From assembly GCA_964036315.1 (NCBI GenBank), contig OZ038480.1, forward strand, positions 9,734,703-9,798,702: a stretch of DNA of 64,000 nt. The letters are read 5' to 3'. The stretch is from Acanthosepion esculentum. Its lineage: Eukaryota; Mollusca; Cephalopoda; Sepiida; Sepiidae. Shown piece by piece: positions 45,114 to 57,329 of this stretch. Under the pieces are notes generated by a model. It did no database searches and was not told the origin of the DNA. It worked only from the letters and a program-made list of their open reading frames with translations. Position 1 is the stretch's first letter. The number at the start of each line of letters is the position of its first letter. The position numbers and the translations under genes are program-made.

Positions 45114-45770
45114 TCACAAACGGATCCCTCTGACTAACACTTGATATACTGGACGTTGGAGAGGCCATCCGACGCCAATAAGAGGCGTTTCAGAGCACGA
45201 CAACATTCGCGGTAGACGGATCATTCGGCTCGAAGTAAACGGCAGGCCTCCTCCTCTCTTGAGTGCGCACTTCTTAGGGATGGGAAAGACTTCCAGAAGG
45301 CGCCCTCCACATCCGATTCGCGACACATTTGGTCTAGGAAGGTGATGCGAAGCATATATTGACGAATCTCAATGCTAGGCATACCGAGACCGCCTTCAGG
45401 TGGATGAAGGCAACAGAGAGTCCATAGCGGCCTTGTCTCTCCACAAGAAAGAGAACAAGAGCCTTACTAATAACATTAGTGTGGCATACGGAAGTGGAAG
45501 TACAGAAAGTCGGTAAAGGAGAATCAGGTAGATGTGTGAAACAGATACTTCCACCCCCACCCCCTTCAAGGAAAGATTCCTCCGAGACAACAGAGCTTGA
45601 TCTTTCTTGATAAGCAAGGAGGCCAACTCTGCCTTAACTCAGGCTATTTACCCACTATCACGGGATTTCACTGCCCCATCTACTTTTTGCTCACAAGCCG
45701 TTTGCGCCGCTCATCTATCTAGATTGAGCCGACGACTATAATCAGCAGCAAACGTTCTAATTTGGGATTT
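45114..45770 (-). pseudogene. LINE ORF2, linker joined to reverse-transcriptase thumb; catalytic core missing
   Basis: Near 45745 a linker frame reads IRTFAADYSRRLNL. Within about 150 bp the sequence is already at the thumb, RRNLSLKGVGVEV and LYRLSVLPLPY (45590-45480), then FSFLW and PPEGGLGMPSIEIRQY (about 45410-45355). The intervening fingers and palm, with the FADD box, should span several hundred bases and are absent. The frame continues in pieces to about 45114. Confidence 0.8.
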
Positions 45771-45782
45771 TAATTTATCCTA

Positions 45783-46610
45783 CTATGCATTTCCCACCAT
45801 AATCCCTGTCAGTTCCCTCTGTATCATTAGTTGCAGCTGGTCCCGGAAAACTTGCTCCCCAAATAATGAGCAATTTAATTTCCAGTAACTAGCCATCTTA
45901 ACCTTAGGCTTATCTAAGTTTACACGGAGTCGGACTAGCCTATGATCCGAATAAACTATATGATGGAAACTTGAACACCCTAAGAGCCCTACATTGACTC
46001 TACTGACTAAGACTCGGTCGAGGTAGCTAGAACGCACTTACTTGGACTAAGAGTGGCGGCTCGCCACTCTTAGTTCAAGTCCACACTACCTCCCGAGGGT
46101 GTTCATTCCGGTACTTATAGATAAGATCAAACTTGTCGATAAAGTTAGTACCCGAATTTGGCCCTATATGATCTATGTCGGGGTCAAGGACAGCATTCCA
46201 TTCCCCCACACAACTACCCGACGAGATATCGTTAAAAACGGCTCGATCTGTTCGAAACAAAGCAGGCAGCTCAGAATGAACATTGGGCGCATAAACCACA
46301 ATGGGACGAAGAGCCTTATCCTTTATGGTAACATCCAGCACGTAAAGCCTGCCCGCCGGATCTGCGAAGACAAAAGTACACGCAGTCTCCAAAGACTTGC
46401 TCACCAGCCAAGAGACACCTCTAGTACAACCATCAAAACGCTGAATAGAGGGAGAGCCCTCTGGACAGAATGTCCTCATAGTCATGAGTAGAAAAACGAA
46501 TCTCCTGTACACATCAAACATTCACTCCGAGGCGCTAAAGATCACGAGAGAGCATCGCTCTGCGAGACTCCGCCCTCAGGCCTCGGACTGGCTAACCAGA
46601 GAGCCATAAT
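45783..46610 (-). pseudogene. LINE ORF2, endonuclease domain relic
   Basis: The 148-codon frame at 46521-46075 has RGVSWLVSK, DPAGRLYVLDVTIK, VVYAPN and GEWNAVLDPDIDH, the order of the central L1/Tx1-type endonuclease motifs. After a frameshift the 84-codon frame at 46037-45783 has SSYLDRVLVS and SDHRLVRLRVNL, the C-terminal motifs with the conserved SDH. The expected GGDFN-type box reads VGEWN, so a glycine and the aspartate are changed. The N-terminus, including the QET box, is not found. Confidence 0.8.
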
Positions 46611-46669
46611 GAAACCGATTAGGGTTGCTCTCCTACATTAAACATGGACGGGAAAAGGACACCGACAGC

Positions 46670-48774
46670 CTATTCCATCGAACTTGTTCCCATCTCAGTT
46701 TTGATGGTGCCGTCGGGAGACAGGCCGCCAATGTCCAGAGAGAAAGTTAGCTGTAAAGCTCTATACAGGGAGGGGTGAACAAAAAGCAGGAACCTCCCTG
46801 AACAAAATTGTTGTAATTTTTTCACCGTATCATTATCGAAACAGGCCATGGGCGGAAACTTTCTGAAAACTTCATTAGCCTCCGCAACCATGGCCCAAAT
46901 TTGTTGACCGTCCTCACCCCCTCTAACTATAGTTAAAACCATTTTTGCATTGGGGAAATTTCTTGGGTCTTCGATATCTAGGTTGATAATTTTCTCGAAA
47001 TTAACCAGGGATTTAATGTTCATCATGTTTTTTGGAATATTGTAGGGCCTTGTCCTCTAGTTGTTTGGATACAGGGCACACGTCTTCCTCTGTGTTAAAG
47101 ATGGGTTTAGATTTTTTATGAGATGAAGGATCTATGTTTTCTGGTGATGGGCTTCTTTGCCTTTTGGCATTGTCAGTCTTTTTCGGTGTAGCTGCAGGAG
47201 TTTTGACAGGGGATGGTTTGGGGCTAATAGAGATAGTGAAAGGGTGGTCTTTGGCAGGTGAAACTGTGATGGGGCATTTTTTAAGGTTGTCATTTTTGAG
47301 GGAGATGGAGATGAGGATCTTAGAACTGGAGGAGGGGTCATAATATGTTGTTTAGCTGATGAGAAAGACGGTGCCAGGGAGTTAGGGCCAGATTTTTTTC
47401 CATGATTATTCCTTTTGAGAGAATCTATCAGTTGCCGCAAATTTTCCGCTTTCTCAAAACGATGGCTCGTACTTTTGATCTTGCTCACGTACCTTTTCCG
47501 AATAGTTGATCGGGGAGTCACTCTTTGAACTGGTAGTGGGGGTGGGACTGTTTGTGTCGTTTCCTGTTGGGGCTTTATTGGGACGAGGACCCGATGCCTA
47601 AAGCTTCCCTCTAACCTTACCAACAACCTGCCATTACCCTTTTCCTCCTCCACAACCTCAATAGCGGCGGGCAAAGACTTTTTGAGGAACGGTGGCCGTT
47701 AGACGGACCCAACCGGGGGTTTTACCACACCGGTCCCGGCTATTGGCATACCCATTACAGGCGAGACGGAAACAACAGACTCAGACCGAAGGAGATTTGG
47801 GTCGGTGGGGGCCAGAACTCCAGAGGCCTTCATCTCTGAGCAGGAAGAGGACAGGTGACCAGTCTGCCCACACTTCCAGCAAGCCGATCTTCGAGCTGTT
47901 ACTGTAATCGACATCTTCTGGCCCTCTACGTCCAGGCAGTTGGGGATGGAGACGAAGGCCGTACGATCTACCATTAATTCAAAGCTCCATCCCCCGTTCA
48001 GATCGTCAGGGGAAGCACTGTGTATCTGGCCAAATTGGCACAGATAAGTAGCCAAGTGTTCCCCGACAATATGAGGAGGGACCTCATATACTGAAACTTT
48101 GGTCCTACGCCTGCCTTGATATTTGGTTGTCAGTATAAGATCTCTTGTTATAAGGTCATGGGCGCTAACCGCTTCACAGTCGGCAGGCGTGGGTAACAGT
48201 ATGCCCCACATGAAGAAGCTTTGCCTTTTATGACTCTGTGTGGTTTAATCACCAGGGACGTCAACGATTTTATGATGGTGTATTTTGTGGAGTGACAAAT
48301 TTTACGCGAACGTTTGTCCACTACAAAGACCGACACAGGTCTTTTCTCAACATTCTGTAGTTCCTCAAGATTTGTCAAGAGCCCATCTTTTATAAAAAGA
48401 TGGGCGTGACTTTTAGCTTTCTCAAGGAACTCCATAATTTTGATACTGCCTTTTGGTTAGGAGGACTAGCAAGACGGCGTCATCTTTGTTGGTATTGTTT
48501 ATTGTCTATTGGCCCTGTTGCCTCATCCATATTTTTTCCTTATTTTGGATACTTTGGCCTGATTCGGCTTCCATATTTTCAGCATGAATATGAGAATTTT
48601 GGCTCTTTCCGCTAAAAACTTTCCTTTACATTTTTGCCATTATCGGCCACTATACTTAGTGAAGATTCATTACAAATTTCCGTAATTTTATTTTCGTCAG
48701 ATTTATCAGGTGGCTCAGTCTTTTTTATTTCTTTTTCCCGAATAAGATTTTTCAAGGTTCCTCTTTGGAGCCAT
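46670..48774 (-). pseudogene. LINE ORF1 (nucleic-acid-binding, CCHC) with frameshifts
   Basis: ATG at 48774 opens MAPKRNLEK. Frames then shift into MEFLEKAKSHAHLFIKDG (48435) and, from 48211, into a 170-codon frame. This carries VYEVPPHIVGEHLATYL and a zinc knuckle CWKCGQTGHLSSSC (C-X2-C-X4-H-X4-C, about 47890-47850). An in-frame TAA at 47699-47701 interrupts it. The same frame resumes with a basic, proline- and serine-rich stretch (47674-47132), then after another shift NTEEDVCPVSKQLEDKA and a C-terminal 118-codon frame (47026-46670). ORF1 proteins of this kind coat the element RNA; here the gene is broken. Confidence 0.8.
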
Positions 48775-50900
48775 GTTTTTAAAAACTTAAAGCTTTTTTC
48801 CTGTTTTTTCTTTTACAAAAATAAAATATAAAGAAATAAAAGGATAAATAAATGATAAAAACAAATACAATAAGATAGTTGGACGTGCAAAAGACAACCT
48901 ACGCAAAATACAGATGAGAATCAACGTTGACCTTTAAAAAGGCGGACAAAAAGTAAATATACAAAACAGTCACAAATTTCCTTTAAAAGAACTATACACA
49001 AAAAAGGTTGCACGTACGAAAAGGAATAAAAATACACGAAGAAATAACAACAATAGAATAATACAGCAATAAGACTAGAAACACAAAGGAAATACTAAAA
49101 TAATACGAAACTAACAAATCACAGAATCAAATATGGCTGCCGTAAAAACCAAATCAGCCCGTTAACGAAGACAACCAAAACGGAAAAAACAGACTGATTA
49201 GATAAAAATTACAAATACAAGAAAATTAAAACAAATATGTGCACAAACGATTTAATAAGTGCAACGCAAAAGACTTAACGGATATTTAAAAAGGAAAAAC
49301 AAAGAACAACAAAGAACGAAATGACACGTAATAACATAAACAACGAAAAATAAAGTCAGACGTAAATAAAACAGATAAACTCTAGCGGGGGATTACAGAA
49401 AATGAAAAAGAAACGGAAAATATAAAATCTTAATTTTAAAATAAAAGAAAATCAAAAAGCTAATAATAAAAGAGTAAGAGCAAAATAAAAGGAAAAAGAG
49501 AAATGGGGAGGGTAAGAAATTGAAAAAATGTCAGAAAATTTTTCAAAAGACAGTCGGTAAAAAATTGAACGTAATAAAAAAGGAAAATAAAAACAGACTT
49601 AACAGAAACGAAATGGAGTTCACAAAATAAACCAGATAAGTAGTAGCATGAATATTCAGGTGGGAAACACAGCATAGACATAGACAGCATATTACCGCCC
49701 CCAGCCACTGACAATAGTGTCCAACGTATTTCTGAGGATTGGGTCATACCCCATTAGTGTTCATAGGTACGATATATAACATAATCATTTTAATTTGCCC
49801 GAATTCCTTAGATGAAGCATTGTCATTTATTATTAATATTTTAATAGAATTCTTTCGTCTTATTTTTGTTACTTTTCATAGCAACACATTTTATTTAATC
49901 GTTGTAGAATGCCGATTTGGTGGTTGTAATAAAAGTCAATAAAATAAAGAAATTCTACTATAAAATTACTACAAATACTACTACTAATAATAATAATACT
50001 ACTAATAATAATAACAACAACAAGGAACAAGAAGGTTTTATTACCAGTCGTAATCGGAATGCTAGGATCTCTCACTTAGAGCCCACAAAAGTTTGGCTGA
50101 ATCAGGGGAATGTTAGAACAATAGCGTTTCTGAAAATATCTAGAATGCAAAAGAAAATTGGTTGAGTTATTTGCTATCACTTACTCATCAGTGTAATCCA
50201 CCAGTGACCTCTGGTATGAAAGTTCAATCGATAACAGTTCAAGTGCTAAAGAGTTCCATTTTTAGAAGATTCATACTGAACAATTATCATCCATGGGATA
50301 AAAGAAAAACTGTTTACATCATAAAATACTTATTTGAGCAAATATGATCTCGATTCTCGCTGTGTGGGCGACTGACAAATGTCGTTCAATGATACAGTCA
50401 AGAAACAAAATGCTTTCAAGGCCTGAAAATGTTATCTCATTTATTTGACTGGACCAGATGCTATCAAGTTCTCAATAAATCACTCATTTGTAAAGATAGA
50501 GATTTTTTTCTCTTTTTGACTTGAAAATTACTCCAAGTTAAAATAATACACAAAGCAATCACAGACATATCCACAAATCACTACGAAGACCATTTTAAAC
50601 ACTTTCTCTTCTTTCCTTTCACTTACTTGGATACGTTCAAGTCGGAAAAAGAAATGTTGTACTTTTTATTAATTAAGTCTTGTTTTTGTTTTCAATCTTA
50701 AAATGTAGTAACAAGTGATTCTCAGCTTCTTTCTAGTTCAAAAGTTGAAGTTTCTCTTTATTTTTTTATATTTCAAACAATGTTCTGTCTTCCGGAAGAT
50801 TTCACACAATTCCATACAAAGTAAACATCACATTACGTAATGCTTAATTTTTAATGCAGAAAGTTGTTTATAAAATGTGTTATTGTAAAATTCTTAACGG
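48775..50900. other. A-rich stretch without recognisable genes
   Basis: 48830-49640 is strongly A-rich on the plus strand. Short TAA runs lie near 49975-50015. No gene supported. Confidence 0.45.
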
Positions 50901-51247
50901 GAGTTAAAATATAATGAATGTAGGAAAACAACTAGAGTTAAAATATATTGAATGTAGGAAAACAACTAGAGTTAAAATATATTGAATGTAGGAAAACAAC
51001 TACAGTTAAAATATATTGAATGTAGGAAAACAATTAGAGTTAAAATATATTGAATGTAGGAAAACAACTACAGTTAAAATATATTGAATGTAGGAAAAAA
51101 ATTAGAGTTAAAATATATTGAATGTAGGAAAACAACTAGAGTTAAAATATATTGAATGTAGGAAAACAACTACAGTTAAAATATATTGAATGTAGGAAAA
51201 CAACTACAGTTAAAATATATTGAATGTAGGAAGACAGCTAGAGTTTT
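50901..51247. repeat. 34-bp minisatellite, about ten units
   Basis: Unit GAGTTAAAATATATTGAATG then TAGGAAAACAACTA, with G or C alternating at the first base (GAGTT or CAGTT). The sequence is unrelated to the 34-bp minisatellite at 21285. Confidence 0.95.
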
Positions 51248-52035
51248 TAAAAAGTTAAATGTGAGAATACAACTAGATTCTTTTAAATTTTAATGTTGAA
51301 AAACAACTCAAATTAATTGATCTTTAATAAACAATATGATCAATTGTCATATATGAAGAAAATGAGTAACTACCGACATCGAGGTTCTAACATGACACTA
51401 TGGTCTTAGGAATATATATTTTCCGCCAGGTGTACAAATAACGGTGTCAGGCTACTGACTGTAGTGATTATTGAGTGGAACTATCCAGTCGAATTAGTGT
51501 GAATTATTGTGCGTCGATGATTTGGGTTTTGATTTAGGATTTACCGGACGTTAAACCGAGCCGCGCTACTAACAAGGTATTCACTGAAATAGTTAATTAT
51601 CTTTGGTTGACTTTTACTTCTTTGTTCTTGTTAAGTATTTATTTGCGGTTGTAATTAAATACTGTTTTATTTATCCACTGAAGTCTTGAGTTATACTTAA
51701 TTATTAACGGCCACTGTACGTCACAAAATCAATGATTACAAGAAACTGCAAAATTTTAAAAAATGTCGGTTTAGAATCTATTAAAAATATTATTTCTTCG
51801 TGATTTCTTTGAAATAAATAACATTTCGTTAAAGTGTATGCATAATATCGTCTTTAAAAAGCACATCTTGATATGTCACTTTAGTACTAATTCATTTAAC
51901 AAAGTAAACATTAAAGTTTTGGTCATTAATATAATGAATAAACATACTAATGTTCATGGTATCGTATATAATGATACAAATAGTAATAAAATTAATCAGA
52001 ATATTTATTCAAATTCTTACATTGAATAAATGATT
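51248..52035. other. Spacer with no recognised feature
   Basis: AT-rich, no gene supported. Confidence 0.4.
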
Positions 52036-52060
52036 TTATATATATATAGAGAGAGAGAGA

Positions 52061-52077
52061 GAATAGGTGCACAACTG

Positions 52078-52145
<68 letters not shown>

Positions 52146-52164
52146 CAGTTGAGCACCTATTCTA
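52061..52164. repeat. Long palindrome with a (TA)n centre
   Basis: GAATAGGTGCACAACTGGTG-CAT at the left is mirrored by ATG-CACCAGTTGAGCACCTATTC at the right, with one mismatch, around about 28 TA units (52085-52140). A short (TA)n(GA)n precedes the left arm. Confidence 0.92.
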
Positions 52165-52384
52165 TGTATTCAGCTCTTCCAAAAGGTGTGGTTAGTTCTG
52201 TACAAGACTTCACTACTATAATCAAGTGCTTGACTCTCATACGCCGAAAACGATGAAGTGAAAGAACTACATTGAATCAATAGCTGCAACAATTGAAAAG
52301 TTGGTTCACTGTGTCGTGCCAAAAGTTTTTTCTCGTCAGAGTCCATCTTGCACATTTCTAAATCTACCATTCGGCCGTTCATTG

Positions 52385-52885
52385 AATACTATTGATATAT
52401 CTGGTCTAGTGCCCCTGCTGCTCATCTAGAGGTTCTTGACAAAATCCGAAGGATCTACAATGTAATTGACTTGGCATCTCGCCTTCAGTCACTTTCTCAC
52501 AGACGTGATGTGGCTTCCCTCTGTCTTTTCTACAAATATTTCCATGGCAACTCCTCTGACAAGCTTTTTTCCCTGGTGTTCCGACAACATGAATTTAAGC
52601 GTGCTGCGTGATTGGCAACTAAGCCCCACCCTTTTACTGTTGAAATAGTTGATTAAAATGTAACCGCCACTTTTATTTCAACAGTTTTTACTCGCACTTC
52701 CCGCCTGTGGAACTCCCTTTCATTTAGTTGCTTCCTTGATAACTACAATCTTCAAAAATTTAAATGCAAAATCAATCGCCATCTTTTGTTGTCATAAACG
52801 CCGTTCATCTTTGATCATTTCCTCAATCCCCACTATACCCTTATCTCACTTTCACTCTCAGCAACCCCCTGCGTACGAGTGGCAA
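52385..52885 (+). pseudogene. CR1-like LINE C-terminus and 3' UTR
   Basis: A plus frame reads LEVLDKIRRIYNVIDLASRL near 52430, then SHRRDVASLCLFYKYFHGN near 52497, and after a shift FTRTSRLWNSLSFSCF and NYNLQKFKCKINRHLLLS (52690-52795). The 3' UTR ends CCGCCTTGCTTGGGGTGAAA near 52890, the signature shared with 38045, 54940 and 60535. Confidence 0.8.
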
Positions 52886-52904
52886 TGCCGCCTTGCTTGG
52901 GGTG

Positions 52905-53445
52905 AAATGATTGAAAAAAAGGAAGATAATATAACGGAATGTCCATCATCAAGTTTCAAACAGAATTTACTCAAAAATCTATGGTCAGTTGTGAAGATAG
53001 AATGATATGATGGTGGCAAACAATATGGCAGTTATGCTGACCTCTGGCAAGTAATTAAAACCCCCATGTTGAAAATTGAGTTAGTTGAGTAATACACACA
53101 TGACAAAATCAGTAGATTGCTAACTGTGATTACGAAGAAGTGTTACTATATTAACACGTACATTTTCTAAAGACTTATGTTAGTTATTCGTTAGGTTGTA
53201 AGTGTTGGTCAATTGTAGATAATTTTATTAGCCTGTTATTGAAGCGATTTTTTCTTTTTTCAATTTGAATATTAACTTAGGACATCAGTGTTTAGAATAA
53301 ATAAAATAAGTTCAACAAAACATGTTGCAACTACGTAAACAACAACGGACTCAAATTGATTGACTAAATTTTGGTGACTAAATTGATTGCTTAAACTTCG
53401 AGTTATTGAAGTTTCTCTCGTTTGTATACCAATTTCAGACAGGCT
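52905..53445 (+). mobile_element. 5'-truncated copy of the second Tc1-type element
   Basis: Frames give PSSSFKQNLLKNLWSVVKIE near 52945-53005 and GGKQYGSYADLWQVIKT, which follow the transposase C-terminus at 18130-18280 (NLWSIVKMKLYEGGKQYNSK). The right end, read in reverse complement, is GCCTGTCTGAAATTGGTATA and CTTCAATAACTC, the inverted match of the left end of the copy at 17107. The left part of the element is missing; the junction lies directly after a CR1-like 3' end. Confidence 0.8.
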
Positions 53446-53707
53446 ATATATGCATACACATCGATGTACAGGTGGAGTGATGGTTAATGTTTCGGAATTA
53501 TAAATCGTAAGACCGATTTCATTACATTACTTTGGGAAATGTATGAATCTACTTTTTTACCACAAACTATGTGTTAAATAGCAGAGGAAAACAGGGGAAG
53601 TCTCCATACGTTTTTGGAAACGAGTTGAGGAGAAGGACAACTCTAAATTCAAAGCCATAAGAATTAATTCCCGACTGACCCTCAACAATGAAAATGGGCA
53701 GAAGCAC

Positions 53708-53763
53708 TTACACACACACACACACAGACACACACACACACACAATAACACACACACACATAC

Positions 53764-53799
<36 letters not shown>
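53708..53799. repeat. (CA)n then (TA)n
   Basis: CA units with interruptions at 53708-53762, TA units at 53766-53799. Confidence 0.93.
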
Positions 53800-53801
<2 letters not shown>

Positions 53802-53907
53802 AGGTTAGATAAGAACGAATAGAGTACAATTCCAACGTTCGTAACATTTAATTTAAAAGAGGGCTCAATAGAAAGTGGAGCAATATTATTTATTTTATGA
53901 TATTACA

Positions 53908-53952
53908 CCATCTCATCAGGCGATTGTAAATTACAACCGCCTGATGAGATAC
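53908..53952. repeat. Short palindrome
   Basis: ATCTCATCAGGCGATTGTAA and TTACAACCGCCTGATGAGAT face each other with one mismatch and no spacer to speak of, so the region can form a 20-bp hairpin. The sequences outside the arms diverge. Confidence 0.85.
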
Positions 53953-54042
53953 ATTGATACGCATAGAAACACGACTGCAATTGCGTAGCGATTTTGACAT
54001 GTTTTCGGTGTAATATCCTAAAATAAAAAATACACACCCACT

Positions 54043-54046
<4 letters not shown>

Positions 54047-54105
<59 letters not shown>

Positions 54106-54126
54106 AGAGAGAGAGAGGGAGAGAGA
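54047..54126. repeat. (TA)n joined to (GA)n
   Basis: About 27 TA units, then GA units with GGGA interruptions. Confidence 0.95.
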
Positions 54127-54639
54127 GAAATAAGCAACTCTAAAAAAGGGTCTTCTGTGTATGCACGCTAGAAAGAAAAGTGCTCAACACCATGCAATAT
54201 GGTAGAGCCATTCTAAACAAAGAATGACCTTTCCGGTGTACACAGCCCGACCACTACTAATAGGTGTCATGCATTTAATCAATCGTTAGGCGGTCGGCAA
54301 CTGTAATGCGAAAATGGGAGCATTTATACCCCCAGGAAAGACTAAGATGGAAAGAATTGGACGGTTTTCGAGTACCATGACTATGCCAACTAATCTGACC
54401 TGGAGCGAGGAAAGCACCCTATCTGGCCAAGATCAAAATATAGCTGCAAACACATAATTATGCCCTTATATACTAAAAGAATCACAAAATATCTCGCCGA
54501 TGCGTCAAAAATGTGCTCAAGGCCAGAGACATCCATGACAGTTTTTAACGCATTATAATGTGTGTCCAGGTGTTTTTTTTATCATGCATATAAACGGATG
54601 AAAGCCAAATCATTAATATCATCTCCTTAATAATTCATT
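54127..54639. other. Spacer with no recognised feature
   Basis: No gene supported. Confidence 0.4.
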
Positions 54640-54960
54640 GGTCTTTCTTGTGTCGGCGAAACAGATTTACGGCGGCAAGGACTCATCATTTTACAGTTGA
54701 AATGTTTAGATGTAACCGTAAGCTATGTGCTAACAGTTTTTTCTATCGCACTTCTCACTTGTGGAACTCTCTTCCGGTTTCTTGCACCCCAGTCAACTTT
54801 GATTTTCAAAAATTTAAATGCCATGTCAATCGTTAAACTCTGTGTTCTTAATTCTTGTTCTTTTATTGTTCTCACCCCTTAATAGCATTTTCTCATATTC
54901 TTTAACACCCAGTAACCCCTTGCCTCTTAGTGGCTTCATTGCCTTGCTTGGGATGAAATG
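54640..54960 (+). pseudogene. CR1-like LINE C-terminus and 3' UTR
   Basis: The 62-codon frame at 54648-54836 reads RTHHFTVEMFRCNRKLCANS, then FFYRTSHLWNSLPVSCTPVN and FQKFKCHVNR, the family tail. The 3' UTR ends GCCTTGCTTGGGATGAAATG at 54939-54958. This is one of the better-preserved tails. Confidence 0.8.
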
Positions 54961-57020
54961 ATAAACAAAATCAGCCCCCCAACCAAAACAAAAAAATGCC
55001 AAGATATTGCTAACAAACTCTTGTTTACGGTACTATCAAAACTTCCAAGAAATGGAAGGCCTTTCCAAAAGAGAAAATATGATCTGGAATTGGAATGAAA
55101 GCGGTGATCGCACATACCTTGAATCCATCATAAATGAGGGTACGTTCTCTGACCCTCATCTCTTTACTCATTATAAGGCGTTATCATCATCATCTGATAA
55201 AGTAGATATTTTGCTCATAAATTCTCTTCCATTTCTACTTTTGATTCATCTGGAGTATATTTCTACTCAGGACTGAGTTCCTACTGTGATATGCATTTAA
55301 ATCCATCGTGTTATCATCTCTAATCTGGATCCCCATAAAGCATGCATTCTTGATGTTGCAACATCCTCTATCAAGTGTTCCAATAAATGGTACTCAAGAC
55401 AAACCTTTTCCAAAAGAGAAACTATGATCTGGAATTGGAATGAAAACAGTGATGGAATTAGTAAACACTAAACGCTTCAGATACTTCGGTGTATGGATCA
55501 GCTATAACAAATAAAGTATAGGAAAAAACTTGAACTCTGCAAGGCTTCTCTTATGATTTGGTGTCAATATGTTAATAGAAGATTATTTTAACTACTGTAA
55601 ATTATATAGTGATAGTTCTGCAGAGAAAACTTGTTGGTTCATGCATTCCTTAAGCGTTGAATGGTATAGAGATCTGAAAGATTTGATGACCAAACCAGCA
55701 AAATGAGGTTTTCATATTCCTGAAACATTTCCAGTCTAACATTCTTCAGGGTTTGTTGTCGTAAATGGCTATTACAATGAGCGTGAACCTGGCTTGAATA
55801 GAAAATTACCATCCGAAGGACACATTGAATATTGCCCAAACAATCACATTAACTCCATCGGTTTGTTATTTCCCCACACTGGTGTCCTCGTTTCCTCAAA
55901 CAATGACGCTCACGTATACTGGTACCCAACTGATGCAGAAGAGCGTGAATCCCATTGGATCAGGCAACCTTCTTCCGTCGATAAAAGGTTCAGCTTGTGT
56001 ACCCACTGGATATGCCTTCGGAATATGAGCACTTTGACTAACCTGTGGCCATGCAGATTCCTTTGGAACAGCTATATACTGTGTGTTGTGATACATTCTT
56101 TCCTCCAGATTCATTAAACTTTACTATTTCATTCTTAGTGCGTAATTGGTGTTAAAGCCTCTGTTCACTTCTCGCGTCAGTAAGACGTCGCTTAAGTTGG
56201 TCTTTATTGTAGTTACTCAAATGTATATCTTACCCATAAATGTAATACTCAACGTTGGTTTACATGTTTATATACTACTAATCATTATCTTCCGTACCTA
56301 TGTTTCTTGTCAAATCATGTGACGAGATTTTCTCATCAGTGTATGATTGAAAAAGAAAGGAATACAAAAAGTGGATTACCATACAACAGGGGATCAGAGT
56401 TTCTACCGAATTACATATATTATTGTGTTCCTTCGCGTTCATTTATTACATTAATGACGGTTTCATTTTTACCTCTACAAAAGGGACATCTATTTTGCAG
56501 TGTCTTCTCTACCTTAACCGTGATATAGATTATTCTAATACACACATGTTTACAGTAGTATTAATAAGAGTTCAGTTCTTCCCTCCAAGTAACTTCTGTG
56601 CAACCTCCCTCATGCAATTCTCCCAGCAATTCCCTTTCTCTCTTAAAATCTCCATCAAGACATGTTTTCTCATTTTCTTCTTATCTTACACATTTCTCGT
56701 TTAATATTTCTCCTGCTATCAGATTCGCTGCATATTTCTCATCTTCCGATTCCATTTTAGATATTAACCCTCTGAGCCCTGCGTTCCTGAACAATTTTAA
56801 CCCTTCTACCTGAGCTGCTGAATCAAAATTCGCAAATAATTGGTATGTAACGTTTCACAGTAAATATAACATAGTTACAAATGTTTACCCACCGTTCAAC
56901 CGGTGGTTGGGCATTAAGTCATTTTTGTCTACCATTGTTCAACCGGTAGCTGGGAATTACGTCATTTTTCGCTACCACTGGTAAAACGGTGGCCAGGGCT
57001 CAAACGGTTAAATAAGATTT
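54961..57020. other. Unassigned stretch with several open frames
   Basis: CTTTTCCAAAAGAGAAA(A/C)TATGATCTGGAATTGGAATGAAA occurs twice (about 55057-55100 and 55405-55447), so part of the block is a diverged duplication. Plus frames of 89 (55007-55276) and 107 codons (55794-56117) and a minus frame of 72 codons match nothing I recognise. At 56890-57005 a TTCAACCGGT(G/A)G motif repeats three times at about 55-bp steps. Confidence 0.4.
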
Positions 57021-57029
57021 TTTACTACT

Positions 57030-57240
57030 TGGATCAACACTATTTACATTATTCGGACTATTGTCTTCATCTTTGTCGCCATATTTATTACAACGTTTCG
57101 GTCGTTGTATGCTCCGGCCTTCTCCAGATGGTTGGAATGTCGAACTAAACCCTTTATTTCGCTCACTGGGGTAAACTGTTCTAGTTCCACGTGCCATGTT
57201 TAATGGATGTCAGTTATCAGTTATCTCCTGTTAATTCCTC
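57030..57240 (-). mobile_element. SINE body with one 125-bp tail unit, third locus
   Basis: On the minus strand the body (GAACTAGAACAGTTTACCCC and GCGAAATAAAGGGTTTAGTT) runs into a single tail unit CTGGAGAAGGCCGG...CGACCGAAAC. The body matches 6252-6350 closely. The tRNA-like head is not present here. Confidence 0.85.
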
Positions 57241-57329
57241 TTTTTCTTGATAAGTAACTTTCTTTTTGGTCCCATTTTCCGTCGTAGAACACACGCCACA
57301 CGCTGTCGCTTGGTTTGACGAGGTAATTC

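Larger units (their letters stand above)
44461..48774 (-). mobile_element. L1/Tx1-like non-LTR retrotransposon, internally deleted
   Basis: The largest element in the window, about 4.3 kb on the minus strand. In order: ORF1 with a CCHC zinc knuckle (48774-46670), an apurinic-endonuclease-like domain (46600-45783), a short linker, then a jump directly to the reverse-transcriptase thumb (about 45630) and a Cys/His C-terminus (to 44564). The clade is inferred from the endonuclease motifs. It is GC-richer than its flanks, so possibly younger than other relics. Confidence 0.85.

Noticed and set aside
47134..47343. Plus-strand frames across the minus-strand LINE (also 46099-46491, 47692-47907)
   Set aside because: They are opposite-strand shadows of ORF1 and the endonuclease, whose motifs are clear on the minus strand.
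53935..53985. Possible hammerhead (CTGATGA ... GAAAC)
   Set aside because: The bases between core and GAAAC do not form stem II, and no cleavage triplet with a matching stem I is present. I keep only the palindrome.
55794..56117. 107-codon plus-strand frame as a host gene
   Set aside because: No recognisable domain, no splice or promoter context, and a competing minus-strand frame; left as unassigned.
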